DNA of 64,000 nt from Sphingobacterium yanglingense (GCF_004363245.1 NZ_SNYV01000011.1:1240001-1304000); one strand, 5' to 3'; counted from the stretch's first letter, positions 51,369 to 61,639 are shown. The notes: generated by a model not told the origin, from the sequence alone. Made by a program: numbers and translations.

Positions 51369-54164
51369 TTAAAAATTATAACTACCAGAGGCCAATTGGT
51401 AAATACGTTCTTTTTTATCTTCTCTTATCAGTTGAATATGTTTGCCATCAACTGGAATAACTATCTGATCTGCCGTTTTTAGCTTAAGTATCGCATTAGT
51501 GTTTACAGGAACTTCAATTTCCATTGCTAATTGTCCAGCAGTCCTTTTCCAATTGGAGCGAATAGTGCCGTAAGGAGATTCAAAGTGGGCCTTGACCCAG
51601 GTCAAATGGGTAGAGGTTGCTGCCGGTGGCTCGATAACAAATTCTTCATAGCCGGGCTTATGGACTTTGATACCTGCGACACCATCCATATACCAAGCTC
51701 CCGGATATAAGAAGGAGCTGTGTAACAGGGAGTGACCAGGCAGATCTTTCTCCCACATTTCCCAAATAGTGGTTGCATTATTGGCTTTCATATAACCCCA
51801 ACTGGGATAGGTATCTTTGGAGGTCATGCTATAGATCAGGTCATTACGGTTGTGGTCGCGCAGCAGTTTGAACAACATAGCCCCGCCAGTAATGCCTACA
51901 TGGATATGCCCTTTACGCTGGACAATTATCTCTCTTTCTAGTTGCTCCCAGATATTTTCTTTATAGTCTTGAGGAACTACATCTGCCAATAGTGCCATAG
52001 TAGTATTGCCCATAGCCCCATCAGCATATTTTACAGTTTTAGTATCAAAGTAAGCTTCATTAATAGCCTCGGTGTATTGCTTAACCTGCTGTTCCCATAG
52101 TTCGACTTGTTGGTCTTGCCCAATAACCCGAGCAATCTCGATAGCGGTTTTCAAATTATATATGCGGTAAAGGTTGTTGAAACAGAGATTTTGAGGACTA
52201 TCGTTATTCATTCCTTCCTCGGTGGCATTGGGCCATAGCCAGTCACCTAGAAAATCCCATTTGCCTCCGAAACGTTGTAGTAAGCCGTCTTTGGTATGGC
52301 TATCCAAAAATTCCATCCAATTTTTTATGAGATCATAATTCTCCTTTAGTATACGGACATCATTGTATTGTTGGTAATAGTACCAAGGCAACGATACGAC
52401 AATCCCGCCCCAGGCAGGCCCCCCCCCTCCCATATAAGTGGGTGCAGTATGGGGAAGTATGCCTTTGTGTAAGGCTCTTCCTCCCATGACAGCCTTACGA
52501 GCAAAGCTGGCATCATACATATCCCCCACAATAGACTCTGTACCGGCAACATCCCTCCAATCTTCCATCCACTTTCTGTAAAAAGCTGCCGTACCGTAGT
52601 TCAACATTCCTGTCTCGCAAGTAGCATGCGCATCTCCGCCATACCCTAGCCGCTCGCGCTGTGGACAATCTACGATAAAACCACCCAATGATAAATTTTC
52701 ATAAGTCCATTTCACTGTATTGTATATCCAGTTATGCAAGCTATCCGAACAGCTAAAGCTGGCATGATCAGTATAATTAGTACGTACAAGCCATCCTTTA
52801 ATGTCATTTAAATCTGGCTTTTTGGTCAGCCCCTCGATGGTAATCCATCGCCCAGAACTATAATTAAAACGATTGGTAAATGTACCTTTACCAGTTTTAT
52901 CAAAAATGTAACCACTACGTATTCCGAAGGTCATCTTCTCCCCTTCTCGCTCTGAAAAATAAATATTAGCTCTCTGACCTGGCTTACCTTCTAAATTCAA
53001 CGAGGTCCAGCCTGCAAAATTAACTCCCATATCGATCAAATAACTACTGTCATTGATCATACTTATAGAAATGGGGCGTATCTCGTCTAATACGCTATTG
53101 CCTTCCACCTGTTGCCATGAAAGCTTTAATTTTGGATTGTACTGTACTGCCTTTTTCCAGTCCGTATCCTTGTATTTGGAGGTATTCCAATCGGGATCTT
53201 CCTCATTGGCATCCCAGAGTTCCCCGCCCATTTTATGAGTATCCCACGTCCCTAGCAGCTTATTGGGACTATGTTTGTATTTCCAAGAGGAGTCTGTCGA
53301 TAAACGAAAAAAGGGTTGGTCGAAGGCTCCAGGATGCCTGTGCGCATAACAAGCTAACTGTGCGATAACGATGGGTGTATTGGGGCGGTGTTTACCAACA
53401 TATGGACCATGAATAGACCATCCTGTCCCAAGCCATATGCCGATCACGTTGACTCCTTTCTGTAAATAGGGGCCGATATCGTAACTAACGTAACGTGCTC
53501 TCTTTGTGTGATCGGTAACCGCTGTGGCCATGACGTCTGTACTTACCTTTTTACCGTTTACAAATAGATCATGAAAACCTACAGATGCAACGTGAAGGAA
53601 AGCTTGCTGAGGCTTCTTACTGAGTTGAAAAGATTTCCTAAACCAGGGATCCACGATGTTACAATCTTCCTGTGCTGGATCAAACAAGGTTTCAGAACCG
53701 ATCCACTCTGCCTTCCAATCGGACTGCTGCAAGAGCCCCATGTGCCAATGGTTGCTGGGGCTCCAATCGGCTTCATTACCGTTTTCATCTTTTACCTTTA
53801 CCTTCCAATAATAACTGCGGTCAGACTGTAAGGGTTTGCCCTGGTATATATGTTGTTGGCTTTGGCCTGAATTAATCCACCCGGTATCCCAATAGTCTCC
53901 AATATGCCGATGTAATAGACTTTCTTCACTAGCAACTAATATTCTATAGGCAGTTTGCTTCTGTCCATAGCGATTTTTATCCAGACTTTTCAATTTCCAA
54001 CTTAACATAGGGTTTGGATTGTCCACCCCTATGGGATTGGATAAATATTCTACGAGTAATCCGCTTGTGCTGACTGATGCCTTAGCGAATAGTGTTATTG
54101 GGCAGGTCAATAACAAAAAAGTTATTAGACAGAGTAAGGGCCAGTGTATTTGTTTATTTCTCAT
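51369..54164 (-). CDS. GH78 alpha-L-rhamnosidase
   Basis: About 931 residues from the ATG at 54164, which overlaps the upstream esterase stop (ATGA) and starts a signal peptide ending near FAKA. The order is N-terminal beta-sandwich domains (SGLLVEYLSNPIGVDNPNPM; YRILVASEES; WKAEWIGSETLFDP), a Bac_rhamnosid_N-type domain (ASVGFHDLFVNGKKVS), the (alpha/alpha)6 catalytic barrel with DCPQRERLGYGGDAHATCE, GGGPAWGGIVVSLPW and WEMWEKDLPGHSLLHSS, and a C-terminal beta domain (HLTWVKAHFESPYGTIRSNW). It releases L-rhamnose from plant or microbial glycans in the periplasm and so feeds the adjacent rhamnose operon. Confidence 0.95.
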   Translation of the reverse strand: MRNKQIHWPLLCLITFLLLTCPITLFAKASVSTSGLLVEYLSNPIGVDNPNPMLSWKLKSLDKNRYGQKQTAYRILVASEESLLHRHIGDYWDTGWINSGQSQQHIYQGKPLQSDRSYYWKVKVKDENGNEADWSPSNHWHMGLLQQSDWKAEWIGSETLFDPAQEDCNIVDPWFRKSFQLSKKPQQAFLHVASVGFHDLFVNGKKVSTDVMATAVTDHTKRARYVSYDIGPYLQKGVNVIGIWLGTGWSIHGPYVGKHRPNTPIVIAQLACYAHRHPGAFDQPFFRLSTDSSWKYKHSPNKLLGTWDTHKMGGELWDANEEDPDWNTSKYKDTDWKKAVQYNPKLKLSWQQVEGNSVLDEIRPISISMINDSSYLIDMGVNFAGWTSLNLEGKPGQRANIYFSEREGEKMTFGIRSGYIFDKTGKGTFTNRFNYSSGRWITIEGLTKKPDLNDIKGWLVRTNYTDHASFSCSDSLHNWIYNTVKWTYENLSLGGFIVDCPQRERLGYGGDAHATCETGMLNYGTAAFYRKWMEDWRDVAGTESIVGDMYDASFARKAVMGGRALHKGILPHTAPTYMGGGGPAWGGIVVSLPWYYYQQYNDVRILKENYDLIKNWMEFLDSHTKDGLLQRFGGKWDFLGDWLWPNATEEGMNNDSPQNLCFNNLYRIYNLKTAIEIARVIGQDQQVELWEQQVKQYTEAINEAYFDTKTVKYADGAMGNTTMALLADVVPQDYKENIWEQLEREIIVQRKGHIHVGITGGAMLFKLLRDHNRNDLIYSMTSKDTYPSWGYMKANNATTIWEMWEKDLPGHSLLHSSFLYPGAWYMDGVAGIKVHKPGYEEFVIEPPAATSTHLTWVKAHFESPYGTIRSNWKRTAGQLAMEIEVPVNTNAILKLKTADQIVIPVDGKHIQLIREDKKERIYQLASGSYNF

Positions 54165-55081
54165 GTGGAGGGCTTTGGTATGATTAATTTGTCTATAAAA
54201 TGGATGCAATTAGGAAACCAATGCTGAAAATGTGGCCAGGTCAAAAAACCGTGTTCACCTGCGGCATAAATATGCAGCTCTGCTAGCACCTGTTGCTTTT
54301 GCAACTGTGCAAAATAGTTCAAACTATTATGGACCGATACGACTTCGTCGGTTTGATTGTGAAACAATAACGTCGGCGAATTGTCTTTTGTGACGTGGTC
54401 TTCATTGGAAAAAAACGAAATGACCCTCGCGGTTGTATCCGCACCTATTAGGTTCTGCCGAGACCCTTTGTGCGTCCACTCATCTTTAAAGCTCACAATC
54501 GGATTGACAAGTACTAGAAAATTGGGCTTAAGAGAAGTATTCAGTTTATTGGGGATAAAATTGGCAGAAAAGTGTGACATAGATAGTGCCGCTAAATGTC
54601 CGCCAGCAGAAAACCCCATGACTCCTACGCGATTACTGTCAATAGCTAGGGTCTCGGCATGTTCTTTTACCCATTTGATAGCTGCCTGAACGTCTTGCAA
54701 CGGAGCTATCGATTTGTCCTTCATCAATGTATCATTGGGTAATCGGTAATCCAAGACGATGGCAGTGATACCGCTTTGCTTAAAAGCTCGTGCGATATCA
54801 GTACCTTCTCTTTTGTGTAACAACAGATGGTACCCCCCACCTGGACAGATAATTATCGCAGTTCTTTTGTTGTTTTCCTTTTCAGCTTTGAAAATCGCAA
54901 TCTTTGGTTTATTGACCGAAAACAGTAAGGTATCGACAGTTTCATCATATTTTCTAAAAGAGACGTCTGCTCGTTTAATAAAATTGGGAATATCCTGATC
55001 TTGGTACAAATCAAGTTCCTGCTGTGCGAACAAAAAGCTAGATGTCAAAACAAAACAACAGATAATCAAATAGCTATGCAT
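54161..55081 (-). CDS. Exported alpha/beta-hydrolase esterase (acetylesterase-like)
   Basis: 306 residues from the ATG at 55081 (a TTG nine bases upstream is less likely), with a signal peptide ending after LFAQ. Alpha/beta-hydrolase with an oxyanion motif CPGGGYHLL, nucleophile GFSAGGHLA (Ser near 158), Asp in FHNQTDEVVSVH and His in AAGEHGFLTWP. It resembles BD-FAE/carbohydrate acetylesterases found in glycan-utilisation loci. Placed between the TIM-barrel protein and the rhamnosidase with an ATGA overlap, it probably removes acyl groups that block glycan cleavage. Exact substrate unknown. Confidence 0.88.
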   Translation of the reverse strand: MHSYLIICCFVLTSSFLFAQQELDLYQDQDIPNFIKRADVSFRKYDETVDTLLFSVNKPKIAIFKAEKENNKRTAIIICPGGGYHLLLHKREGTDIARAFKQSGITAIVLDYRLPNDTLMKDKSIAPLQDVQAAIKWVKEHAETLAIDSNRVGVMGFSAGGHLAALSMSHFSANFIPNKLNTSLKPNFLVLVNPIVSFKDEWTHKGSRQNLIGADTTARVISFFSNEDHVTKDNSPTLLFHNQTDEVVSVHNSLNYFAQLQKQQVLAELHIYAAGEHGFLTWPHFQHWFPNCIHFIDKLIIPKPST

Positions 55082-55091
55082 AATGTACAAA

Positions 55092-56402
55092 TTAGTTTAG
55101 TTTAAACAACTTTCCTTCACCTGGTAAAAAATCAGTTTGAAAACTGGAATTGCTCAACTGTATGTCACGAAGTCTGCCATCTTGTTTAGATAGCTCACTT
55201 AAACCGCTGGCTTTGACTTGAAAACTTAAAGATTCGGTATGATGCAACGATTTATTGACCACCATAATGTAAGTAGTTTTATCCTTTGCATTTACAAATT
55301 CGGTCACGAGAATATTTTTATCGGGTTGCTTGCAAATCAAAGGAAAACTCTCCGGATACTTTACCGTGTTCCGGGGCACGTTGGTACCAACATGGTACAC
55401 ATTTATTGCGTCCATTTTCAATAACTCGGGTCCGATTTGCATCATTTCTTTATTAATTTGTGCGAAACTAGGGTATAAATCAGTCTTATTACCTTGGAGA
55501 TCCACAATGGCTGAGGTGAATTTTTCAGTTCCTCCGCCGGCTGGAGTCCAGTAGGTAAACCAGACAGGCAATTTAATACCGTAGGCCAGATTTGTATAAG
55601 CACTGTAACGCAGTTCATTGGCATTAGGCCTGCGTATGCCTATCGATGTACCTATACTCTGTAAGTAAGCCGACGTCTTCACTTTATATTTTAACCCCAT
55701 TCTTCGGATAACATCCAGATCATGATAATATGGATCTTCACGCAATACGTCATTTTCAAGGAAAGGATAATTATCGAACGAAAGGTATTTTAAGTTGTTT
55801 GCCCCTATTAAATTGATCAATTTTTCGACATACTCCTTTTCGTAATTTATGCTGCCCAATGCGCCAGTAGCGTAGCTAGGAAAAAGATTTACGTGCGGAA
55901 TCGAAGCAGGGCTTGCCTCCAACACCCGTTTATAACGAAAAGCAGCGTCTTGCAGTTCATTGACGACAGGCTCATCCTTGATATAATAGCCGATAGTCGA
56001 TTCAAAATCTCTATAGTCGGCGATCAGTGCCTGAATATCTTTTTCTGCAAGATTCATTCGATTGTCTGCAACTATCATTTTAATATTATGCTTTGCTGCC
56101 ATCGTAAGCATAGTTCGCTTATCTGCTACAGTATAATGAGCAGAAATATCCTGAATGAGATTGATATTAGCGTCGGCAATCGCTTTATAATGAACATCGG
56201 TGGTAAACTCTTTGGGAGGGGCGACATAAATGCCAATCAGAAAGGGATCATTATCCGTAACGACCGGAGTTTTTTTCGTTGACTCAGGCTCTGTTATTTT
56301 ATCTTTAGCATTACAAGATACATTACAGATAAATGCACTGATACATAGCAACTGTAGTAGTACTACTTTATATAAGGATTTATTATTCAACATGGTTCTC
56401 AT
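55092..56402 (-). CDS. Lipoprotein with TIM-barrel glycosidase-like domain (unknown)
   Basis: 436 residues; lipobox NVSC (Cys near residue 30). The body resembles a clan-A-type (beta/alpha)8 barrel: LIGIYVAPPKEFTTDVHYK, INLIQDISAHYTVADKRTML, IKMIVADNRMN, GYYIKDEPVVNEL with Glu144, IPHVNLFPSYATGALG, LKYLSFDNYPFLEND with Asp210, and LPVWFTYWTPAGG. The KDEP position matches the acid/base Glu of clan-A enzymes. The C-terminal beta domain (TYIMVVNKSL; GEGKLFKLN) is typical of glycosidase tails. I cannot assign a GH family. It is a paralogue of the N-terminal 430 residues of the next gene upstream. The stop of that gene overlaps this ATG (TAATG). Confidence 0.7.
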   Translation of the reverse strand: MRTMLNNKSLYKVVLLQLLCISAFICNVSCNAKDKITEPESTKKTPVVTDNDPFLIGIYVAPPKEFTTDVHYKAIADANINLIQDISAHYTVADKRTMLTMAAKHNIKMIVADNRMNLAEKDIQALIADYRDFESTIGYYIKDEPVVNELQDAAFRYKRVLEASPASIPHVNLFPSYATGALGSINYEKEYVEKLINLIGANNLKYLSFDNYPFLENDVLREDPYYHDLDVIRRMGLKYKVKTSAYLQSIGTSIGIRRPNANELRYSAYTNLAYGIKLPVWFTYWTPAGGGTEKFTSAIVDLQGNKTDLYPSFAQINKEMMQIGPELLKMDAINVYHVGTNVPRNTVKYPESFPLICKQPDKNILVTEFVNAKDKTTYIMVVNKSLHHTESLSFQVKASGLSELSKQDGRLRDIQLSNSSFQTDFLPGEGKLFKLN

Positions 56403-58696
56403 TAATTTACTAATCGTATACGTGTGTTATTACGATCGAGGACATAGATTTTTTGTTGGTAGATAGCGATATCGGTCGGAAGATTAACTTGAGCAACAGT
56501 AGTCGTCCCATTTACATACCCAGCACTTGCGCCCCCTAACACGGTAGATACCTTGTCACTATTGACATCGATTTTTCGGATGTTAGAGCCTTGAGCATAC
56601 ACTCCAGGATCGTCAAATTTATTTCCTGCACCAGCAACATAGATGTTATTATCTTGATCAACAGAAACTCCCCATGGATGGTAGAAACGTGCCTGAGTAC
56701 CAATACCATCTGTGTAGCCATGACTTCCCGATTGACCAGCAATTATTTCTGTTTCCCAGGATGATCTATTCACCCGAAAAACCACAGAGCTCCCATTATC
56801 CACTATAATTAAATCTCCCTTTTTATCGAGGGTAATTCCTCCAGAGACAATAAAGCGGTCTAATGTACGTGTGGTGAGTGCTCCACCCACTGTCAATTCA
56901 TAGAGTTTGCCATTACTCGCACTTGGCAAGGCGCTAACTAGATATATTTTACCTAAGATTTCGTCAATGGTAATCCCTTGAGGAAAGGGGATAACCCAAC
57001 CAAGTACAGTGGTCACAACGCCAGCTGGTGTGATTTTGCGTACTGCCCAATTCCACGTATCGGCAACATACACATTACCTTGACTATCAACGACCAAATC
57101 GGTAGGGTGATTAAAAAGTGCAGTACTACCAGTCCCATCTGTATTGCCAATGACGCCAGGATTGCCAGCTAAAGTGCTGACATTACCATTGACATCGATT
57201 TTTCGAATACAGTGATTATTTATATCGGCAATGTAAACATTCCCTATATGATCTACCCCCATCCCGGTATTGGTTGCAAAATTAAATCGCGCAGCAGTAG
57301 CGCCCCCATCTAAATGTCCCACCTGACCGCTTCCAGATAACGTTGTCACTGTACGGGACGGAACATGCACCGTGAGGGGAAACAACCTACCTTCGCCCGG
57401 TAATAAAAGACTACTAAATTGAGATGTGCTAGGGTTAAAATCGGTTGCATTGACACTTCCATTTGTTTTAGAAACCCATTGCACATTAGAAACAGTATTA
57501 TTTGTTAAAAATGCGGCATTTACAGCAGTTGTCAATGATTTATTCACGATCATAATGTACTCCTGCGCAGTGACCGGATTTAAAAAGTGACTGATAATAA
57601 GGTCAAGAGAAGTGTTAACCGGCTTAATAAGAAAATTAATGGGTACCCCTGTCGCTCCTGTTGGAATATTACTTCCACTATGGTATACCGCAACCGCCTT
57701 CAGATCCATAAGATGATTACCCGTCATTTTCAATTCAGCATTTAGAATTTTGAAAGGATCATACAAGTTGGTCTTGGCTCCTTTTGGATCGATAATAGCA
57801 TCTGTAAAAACTTCTGTTTCGTGTTGGGGAGTCCAATAGGTAAACCAAACAGGGATTTTAATACCGTATGCTAAATTACTGTATGCACTAAACCGTAGCT
57901 CATCTGTACTAGGCCTTCTAAAAACTCCCTGGACGCCCACGGATTGCAAATAAGATGATGTTTTGATATTGTATTTATTTCCTAGTCGCCGTATAACATC
58001 TAAATCATGATAATACTCTGTGGCGCGGAAAGTTCCGTTCCATAGAAATGGATAATTGTCCATTGAAATGTATTTTAAGTTGGCCGCACCTACTAGATTG
58101 ATCCACTGTTTTACATAATTGTTCTCATAATCTATATTGCCTAGCGCACCTGTGGCATAACTCGGAAACAAATTTACATGGGGTATTTTACTGGAATCAT
58201 AGGCTAGAACCTTGTTATATCGTGTTGCTGCATCGGCTAGTTGACTTGGTGTAGGTTCGTCTTTAATAAAATATCCTTTTACGGCAGGATGCAAATGATA
58301 ATCATTCATCATGTCAGTAATCTGCAGATCAGTACCATCGATCCTATTATCTGCAACGATCATCTTTAAACCTGCCTGGTGTGCCATATCTAACATACTT
58401 AGCTTACTTGCCAGCGTGTGTTGTCCTGAAATATCCTGTATAAAATCTATATTCGCTTCTTTAATCCATTGATAATTTGTTAAAGTCGTATAACTAAAGG
58501 GAGGTGCTAAATAGACACCTATCTCCATCGTTTCGCCTGAGGACAGCGTGCCCATATCAGGAGGTACTATAGCGCTTAATTGCTCATCAATATTGGGTTG
58601 AATGAACTCCAACTGTTTACAACTGTAAAACAATATAAAAAGTCCGAACAACATCCCTACATAAGGGATGTTGTTGAATGGTATCGCTCTCATCAT
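56402..58696 (-). CDS. TIM-barrel glycosidase-like domain fused to NHL beta-propeller
   Basis: 764 residues; lipobox-like FYSC near residue 26. Residues about 55-440 repeat the barrel of the neighbouring protein (IGVYLAPPFSYTTLTNYQWI, KGYFIKDEPTPSQL, LKYISMDNYPFLWNG, IPVWFTYWTPQHE, GEGRLFPL). Residues about 450-764 form an NHL-repeat propeller (GNVYIADINNHCIRKIDVNG, NHPTDLVVDSQGNVYVADTW, NNIYVAGAGNKFDD) similar to the neighbouring IPT/NHL protein. The fusion suggests that propeller and barrel act together on one glycan at the surface. The family of the barrel is unassigned. Confidence 0.75.
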   Translation of the reverse strand: MMRAIPFNNIPYVGMLFGLFILFYSCKQLEFIQPNIDEQLSAIVPPDMGTLSSGETMEIGVYLAPPFSYTTLTNYQWIKEANIDFIQDISGQHTLASKLSMLDMAHQAGLKMIVADNRIDGTDLQITDMMNDYHLHPAVKGYFIKDEPTPSQLADAATRYNKVLAYDSSKIPHVNLFPSYATGALGNIDYENNYVKQWINLVGAANLKYISMDNYPFLWNGTFRATEYYHDLDVIRRLGNKYNIKTSSYLQSVGVQGVFRRPSTDELRFSAYSNLAYGIKIPVWFTYWTPQHETEVFTDAIIDPKGAKTNLYDPFKILNAELKMTGNHLMDLKAVAVYHSGSNIPTGATGVPINFLIKPVNTSLDLIISHFLNPVTAQEYIMIVNKSLTTAVNAAFLTNNTVSNVQWVSKTNGSVNATDFNPSTSQFSSLLLPGEGRLFPLTVHVPSRTVTTLSGSGQVGHLDGGATAARFNFATNTGMGVDHIGNVYIADINNHCIRKIDVNGNVSTLAGNPGVIGNTDGTGSTALFNHPTDLVVDSQGNVYVADTWNWAVRKITPAGVVTTVLGWVIPFPQGITIDEILGKIYLVSALPSASNGKLYELTVGGALTTRTLDRFIVSGGITLDKKGDLIIVDNGSSVVFRVNRSSWETEIIAGQSGSHGYTDGIGTQARFYHPWGVSVDQDNNIYVAGAGNKFDDPGVYAQGSNIRKIDVNSDKVSTVLGGASAGYVNGTTTVAQVNLPTDIAIYQQKIYVLDRNNTRIRLVN

Positions 58697-58706
58697 ACAA
58701 TAATTA

Positions 58707-60011
58707 CTATTCGGTGATGATTTTACGTATACGCAGGTTTCCTTTATCTAATACATAGATGACACCACTAGCATCAACTACAAGATCTGTGGGAACGGCA
58801 AACTTTGCTTCTCCTCCTAATCCATCAAAAAAACCCATAGTACCGCCACCAGCGATGGTACTTACTTTATTCGTCCCGGCTTCAATCATCCGGATATTCG
58901 ATGCATTAGTAGCGATATCAGGATTATCAAATAAATGACCTGAACCTGCCACATATATATTATTGTCTTTATCTACCGCAACTCCCCAAGGGTGGTTGAA
59001 ACGAGCTTGTTCGCCCACGCCATCTTGCCATCCCTTTTGGTTTTCGGATCCAGCAATGATCTCTTTTGTCCAAGTGGTAGGGTTGATGCGGTAGATAACC
59101 GATTTACCATTATCTGCAATGATAAGTTGATTGTTTTTATCTAAACAAATACCTCCTGATACGATGGGAACATCAACTGACCGCTCCACAAATTGTCCAT
59201 CACCTTTTAATTCAAACATCTTCCCCTGTGAGGCGGCAGGAAGCGCACTTACGATATAAAGCGAACCATTGCTTCTATTGAAGGTAATCCCTTGGGGGAA
59301 GGGTACTACCCAAGCCTTTACGGTAGAAACCTCACCTGCTGTAGAGACTTTACGGATGGCCCAGTTCCAAGTGTCGGCGACATACATATTATCATCGGCA
59401 TCGAAGGCGATATCGGTAGGATGATTGAATAAAGCAACTTGAGTAGACCCATTGACATTACCTTCTTGTCCAGATATACCAGCATAGGTAGAAATCTCGC
59501 CCGAAGCACTAATCTTGCGGATACAATTATTAAATACATCTGCCACGTAAAGATTGCCCTTGGAATCAATATCCATACCAGCATTAACGAAAAAATTAAA
59601 AGTAGCACCATTGCCACTGAGGGCATAGGTACTTACCGTACGCTTTAAAGCATAAATAAAGGAATCCTTACTTTCAATTTCTTGATTTCCAATCTTTATT
59701 CTAATTTTACCCGTACCTGTACCTTGTGGAATTTTAACAATAATACGTTTTTTATTGGCTCCTAAAATGGGTACTTCAACACCGTTGACTAAGACTTGAA
59801 TTTTGCTAATGTCTGTACTAAAGTTATCACCATCTATCGAAATTTCGGCAGCTTCACTCCCCTCCATAGGAGCGAATGATGTTAAGACGATGGGCATCGA
59901 TACATTATGCACATAGCTTTGATCGATTTGTTTGAACACCTCCTCTTGACATCCCATCCATAGCAACGGCGTTAAAAGGCCAAATATGAAATATTTATGT
60001 ATATTTTTCAT
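58707..60011 (-). CDS. IPT/TIG plus NHL-repeat surface lipoprotein
   Basis: 434 residues; lipobox MGC (Cys near residue 21). An IPT/TIG domain (about 40-122, VLTSFAPMEGSEAAEISIDG, then KIRIKIGNQEIE) is followed by NHL repeats (about 130-434: NLYVADVFNNCIRKISASGE, NHPTDIAFDADDNMYVADTW, GQARFNHPWGVAVDKDNN). Such lipoproteins follow SusC/SusD genes in Bacteroidetes glycan loci in the place of SusE/SusF and likely bind glycan at the surface. It lies 10 bp after SusD. Its NHL part matches the C-terminal half of the next protein, implying duplication. Confidence 0.83.
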   Translation of the reverse strand: MKNIHKYFIFGLLTPLLWMGCQEEVFKQIDQSYVHNVSMPIVLTSFAPMEGSEAAEISIDGDNFSTDISKIQVLVNGVEVPILGANKKRIIVKIPQGTGTGKIRIKIGNQEIESKDSFIYALKRTVSTYALSGNGATFNFFVNAGMDIDSKGNLYVADVFNNCIRKISASGEISTYAGISGQEGNVNGSTQVALFNHPTDIAFDADDNMYVADTWNWAIRKVSTAGEVSTVKAWVVPFPQGITFNRSNGSLYIVSALPAASQGKMFELKGDGQFVERSVDVPIVSGGICLDKNNQLIIADNGKSVIYRINPTTWTKEIIAGSENQKGWQDGVGEQARFNHPWGVAVDKDNNIYVAGSGHLFDNPDIATNASNIRMIEAGTNKVSTIAGGGTMGFFDGLGGEAKFAVPTDLVVDASGVIYVLDKGNLRIRKIITE

Positions 60012-60021
60012 TTTTATAGTT

Positions 60022-61629
60022 TTAATTGTAACCTACATTTTGATGCATATTCTCATTTTTATTTATTTCCGGTTGCGGGATGGGAAACAAATTATAGGTA
60101 TTCCGATATATCCTATTTTCGACTAAAAAAGGTTCGTAGCTATACGTAGCACCATTTTTAAGTATACGCATCCCCATTGCTTTGGGCATAACTTCTTCGC
60201 CGATCTTCCACCTTCTTATATCCCAGAAACGACTTGATTCAAAGGCTAATTCTATCTGCCGCTCTCTACGGATCCGCTCTCTCATTTGAATTTTGTCTAA
60301 GTTGGGAGGTAAATTGGGCATTCCTACGCGGGAACGCACTCTATTTATAGCCGCGTGCGTAGCATCATCGGGTGCCGCTAGTGCTTCATTAGCTGCTTCT
60401 GCATACATCAATAAAACATCTTCGTATCGCATATATATCCAGTAATGATCACCGGCACGGTAGTCAGGGGCTACGGCAGCATTTTCATCAATCAATTTAC
60501 GCAGATAGTACCCTGTTTGGGTCAAACTTCCCTCGGCTGAAGTAAGCCCATCCAAGCCTCCTACATAAGTTTGAACTGTTTCGCCTTTCCAAGTACTCCC
60601 GTTATACAGGATAGATAGATAAAATCGTGGATCGCGCCCGACATATGGATTATTGATATCATAACCTGATCCTGCTTCCTGGATAGATAAACCATTTTTC
60701 ATTTCATAGGCATCCACCAAGTTTTGTAAAGGCTGTATCCAGGCAACACCATGCATACTAGGTATAAACATATTTTTCACCCAACCATCGTTGTTAAAAT
60801 TAGACTGAAAAATTAAGTTTTTAGCACTTCTCTTGTGAAATAGTCCGCTATAATCGGCATCTACATCATATACGTTAAGATCCATGATCTCTTTGGCAGC
60901 ATGAGCCGCCATCTGCCATTTAGACTGATCATCTGTGGGATTGTGCAATGGACTTGCTGCCAACAAATAGGTGCGCGCCTTTAGCATTAAACTGGCACCT
61001 TTGGTGGCTCTACCTAAATTATTCGACGAATGAACCACTGGAAGCAATGGAATTGCAGCCTCACAGTCTCCTACAATGAAGGCTACTACTTCGTCAACTG
61101 TATTGCGAGGTAGACTCAGATCGTCGGAAATCTGCAATACACGATCTATAAGAGGAACCTGCCCGTATCTTTTAAACAATTCAAGATAAAAATAAGCCCG
61201 TAAAAAATGTGCTTCCCCCTTCATACGTACTTTGCCATCTCTTTGTACACTATTGACGGTAGGTATTTGATCTATTTTATTAATAAACCGGTTTACTTTT
61301 CGGATAGATGCGTATAGTGCATTCCAGTTATCTATTGGATTGTATGTAGGTGAGAGCAATCCCCTAGTGTATACCTGTGGGCCATTGAAATAAATTACTG
61401 GGCACTTTGCTTCATCAGATGCGGCGGCGTAGGTAAAACTATTTGCCGGCATCCAGTCGTTTGCAAGATCGCCGTAAATGTTTGCTAAAAAGCGTTCGGT
61501 TTGGATGTAATCTCCAAAGACCTCGTCTTCGGTCAATCCGCCAGTCTCTGCTTTATCTAGGTAGCCGTTAAAGTCACAAGAGCAGAACAATATGGCGATT
61601 ATAAAATATAAGTTTATGCTAAATTTCAT
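60022..61629 (-). CDS. SusD/RagB-like outer-membrane lipoprotein
   Basis: 535 residues from the ATG at 61629, 10 bp after the SusC stop. A longer frame from 61650 overlaps the receptor and starts poorly. Lipobox FCSC (Cys near residue 18), CDFNGYLDKAETGGLTEDEV opening, MKGEAHFLRAYFYLELFKRY repeats and the C-terminal IRRERQIELAFESSRFWDIR block are SusD-type. It is the binding partner of the SusC at the window end and the second gene of the rhamnose-glycan operon. Confidence 0.94.
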   Translation of the reverse strand: MKFSINLYFIIAILFCSCDFNGYLDKAETGGLTEDEVFGDYIQTERFLANIYGDLANDWMPANSFTYAAASDEAKCPVIYFNGPQVYTRGLLSPTYNPIDNWNALYASIRKVNRFINKIDQIPTVNSVQRDGKVRMKGEAHFLRAYFYLELFKRYGQVPLIDRVLQISDDLSLPRNTVDEVVAFIVGDCEAAIPLLPVVHSSNNLGRATKGASLMLKARTYLLAASPLHNPTDDQSKWQMAAHAAKEIMDLNVYDVDADYSGLFHKRSAKNLIFQSNFNNDGWVKNMFIPSMHGVAWIQPLQNLVDAYEMKNGLSIQEAGSGYDINNPYVGRDPRFYLSILYNGSTWKGETVQTYVGGLDGLTSAEGSLTQTGYYLRKLIDENAAVAPDYRAGDHYWIYMRYEDVLLMYAEAANEALAAPDDATHAAINRVRSRVGMPNLPPNLDKIQMRERIRRERQIELAFESSRFWDIRRWKIGEEVMPKAMGMRILKNGATYSYEPFLVENRIYRNTYNLFPIPQPEINKNENMHQNVGYN

Positions 61630-61639
61630 CTCTATAAAA

